From the NCBI RefSeq assembly GCF_030812255.1, contig NZ_JAUSSH010000001.1, forward strand, positions 62,001 through 126,000: a stretch of DNA of 64,000 nt, read 5' to 3'. Source of the DNA: Paeniglutamicibacter psychrophenolicus (GTDB taxonomy: Bacteria > Actinomycetota > Actinomycetes > Actinomycetales > Micrococcaceae). The position numbers and the translations under genes are program-made. How positions within the stretch are numbered: position 1 is the stretch's first letter; every line of letters starts with the position of its first letter. Below are positions 62,536 to 64,000 of this stretch, one piece after another. Under the pieces are notes generated by a model. It saw only the letters and a list, made by a program, of their open reading frames with translations. It did no database searches and was not told where the DNA came from.

Positions 62536-63999
62536 TTAGCTGTGCGCCGGGATCGGGGCGCCAAGGTACTCCGAGAGGCGGCGGGCGCCGTCCCTGGCCA
62601 GTTCAATCACGGTGCGACCGTCTACCGCTTCCGTCAGGATGCCCGCGCGCAGTCCGCTGACGGAGAGGGAGGCGACAACATGCCCCTTGTGGTCGAATAC
62701 CGGGGCACCGATGGCCGCGATGCCCGGCGTCAGGTCGTCGTCACTCACGGAGTATCCCGCGGAGCGGATGGCTTCGAGGTCCGCGTAGAACTTCGTCCGG
62801 GCGCGCGCGTCGAACTGGATGTCGGCGGTCTGTGAGACGACCGTCGCGTAGTCGTCCCAGGTTTGGCGGTCCTCGAAGGCCAGCAGCGCGCGGGGGGCTG
62901 CGCCGGTATGAAGGGGGAGCGAACCGCCAAGAGACAGCAAACGGCTGTTCACGCGCTTCCCATCGACTCGTTCGATGCAGACGGCACGGGTGTTTCGCCG
63001 GATACACATGAAGGCTGTTTCGCCGGTTGCTTCGTGGATAGAGCGAAGAACCGGAACTGCTGCGCGGCGCAGATCGAGGTCGTTGAGTAGTTTTCCCGAC
63101 AGCGAGATGAGCTTGCTGCCGATCCGGAAGGCACCGCGGGGTCCCAGCTGCTCAACCCAGCCCGCCTCGGCAAGGGTGGCCAGCATGCGATAGACCGAAC
63201 TTACCGGCTCGTCAAGGATCTCGGTCAGCCTGGCGGAGGTTGAGATGCGCTCGTTGGCAAGGGCCTCCATGAGTGCGTTTGCTTTGGCGATGATCGAGGA
63301 GATGTTGTTGATGGATGTGCTGAGCACGCGCTCGGCCGGTTTTGGAACGAAGTCCCGCATAGCCTTGGTCAGGGTCTGTGCGGCCTTGGCGATTACGGAC
63401 TTGGCTTCCTCCTGCTGGTCAAGCACCTGGTCCACGAGGCCGGCTGCGGTGAGCGAGCCGAAAATCGTCCCGTCCGGGTTCAGTACCGGGAAGCTGATGG
63501 CGGCAATCCCGTCTACGACTTCATTGACCTCTAGCCGCCAGCCTTGGTGCCTGGTTTCCTCGATGTGGCTCCGCAGGGTGACGGCGTCAGTCGGGGTCTT
63601 TGAGGAGAGCCTTTCGTACGGTGCTGCGCCGAGTACGCTTTCCAAGACCTCTGCCGGTTGGAAGGCGAGCAGCACATGGGAGGCCGCCCCCGCATGGAGG
63701 GGAAGGATGCGCCCGGAGGAAAGTTCGTACAGGTCGACATCCGTGGCGTCGACCTGTTCCAGGCACACCGCGGTGTCGTTTCGCGGGATCCAAAAAGATG
63801 CCGTGAGCCCAAGCTGGCGTTGGATGGAGCTTAGCTCGGTGGCCAATAGCTCTCGATCGATGATTGCATCTGCCGCGGCCTCTCCAAGGTGCAGGATCTG
63901 GGTCCCGAGTTCAACGCGTCCGTCATCGGAGCGCCGGACCAGCCCTGATTGTTCCAGGGCGGAGACGATTCGATAGACCGACGGGCGGGGCTCGTTCAC
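62536..63999 (-). CDS. Tandem double IclR-family regulator (5' end outside window)
   Basis: At least 487 residues, running off the right edge, hold two IclR units in one chain. Unit 1 is the end of a winged helix (PSVYRIVSALEQSGLVRRSD) and a full effector domain (ASFWIPRNDTAVCLEQVDA; LPLHAGAASHVLLAF; EVVDGIAAISFPVLNPDG). Unit 2 from about residue 225 has a complete winged helix (LTEILDEPVSSVYRMLATL) and a second effector domain (AFMCIRRNTRAVCIERVDG; LPLHTGAAPRALLAF; LTPGIAAIGAPVFDHKG). Ordinary IclR proteins are about 260 residues. The fusion would bring two DNA-binding and two ligand sites into one subunit. The true start lies beyond 64000. Confidence 0.85.
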   Translation of the reverse strand: MNEPRPSVYRIVSALEQSGLVRRSDDGRVELGTQILHLGEAAADAIIDRELLATELSSIQRQLGLTASFWIPRNDTAVCLEQVDATDVDLYELSSGRILPLHAGAASHVLLAFQPAEVLESVLGAAPYERLSSKTPTDAVTLRSHIEETRHQGWRLEVNEVVDGIAAISFPVLNPDGTIFGSLTAAGLVDQVLDQQEEAKSVIAKAAQTLTKAMRDFVPKPAERVLSTSINNISSIIAKANALMEALANERISTSARLTEILDEPVSSVYRMLATLAEAGWVEQLGPRGAFRIGSKLISLSGKLLNDLDLRRAAVPVLRSIHEATGETAFMCIRRNTRAVCIERVDGKRVNSRLLSLGGSLPLHTGAAPRALLAFEDRQTWDDYATVVSQTADIQFDARARTKFYADLEAIRSAGYSVSDDDLTPGIAAIGAPVFDHKGHVVASLSVSGLRAGILTEAVDGRTVIELARDGARRLSEYLGAPIPAHS

Positions 64000-64000
64000 C

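Noticed and set aside
1-64000. Insertion sequence, prophage or integrative element
   Set aside because: No transposase, integrase, recombinase, phage structural or conjugation gene was found. The tRNA-Arg 3' end is not repeated nearby in what I could check by eye.

Overview
The window is GC-rich actinobacterial chromosome, most like the Micrococcaceae (Arthrobacter or Paeniglutamicibacter type). This rests on base composition, the pcrA and sucC-sucD neighbourhood, and an inositol operon that uses a Cgl0159-family aldolase candidate. No transposase, integrase, phage gene or CRISPR array was seen.

Layout. 1-13.1 kb is mostly housekeeping: the end of an FdhF/YdeP-type molybdoenzyme, a YdcZ-type exporter, an ABC exporter, a Nudix hydrolase, a ROK regulator, a structured intergenic region, tRNA-Arg(CCU), a membrane protein, pcrA, sucCD, a small unknown protein and a zinc alcohol dehydrogenase. 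13.2-18.4 kb holds a cell-surface pair (Pro/Ala-rich membrane protein plus a fused polysaccharide deacetylase/GT2) and an HD/LuxR regulator with DUF4242 and cupin partners. 18.4-24.9 kb is a decaying accessory patch. In it a SARP/AfsR regulator is broken by three perfect copies of a 31-bp repeat. A divergent methyltransferase is broken by a 2-base slip. An agmatine deiminase carries one frameshift and one nonsense codon. Its partner APC permease has lost almost all of its middle. The TetR gene and twin operators that presumably controlled the agmatine genes remain intact.

25-31 kb carries a SWIM/SNF2 helicase, a LOG-like protein and a ROK sugar kinase. 31.3-37.4 kb is the most unusual intact system. 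A GntR/UTRA repressor gene faces a tightly coupled six-gene operon: FprA-like reductase, flavodoxin, cytochrome P450, a soluble HtaA-domain (haem-binding family) protein, aldo/keto reductase and creatininase-family hydrolase. Twin operator-like palindromes lie in the gap.

38-64 kb is a large cyclitol (inositol) catabolic island. It contains a sugar porter, LacI regulators, an SDR with a TIM-barrel isomerase, and the core operon iolC - Cgl0159-type aldolase - iolD - iolA - iolE - iolG - iolH - iolT. Accessory Gfo/Idh dehydrogenase plus TIM-barrel isomerase modules, a phytanoyl-CoA-type dioxygenase, and a tandem double IclR regulator running off the right edge complete it. iolB (5-deoxyglucuronate isomerase) is not in the window. 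The P450 operon and the dioxygenase beside this island suggest, as inference only, a route for modified (for example O-methylated) inositols that feeds the iol pathway.
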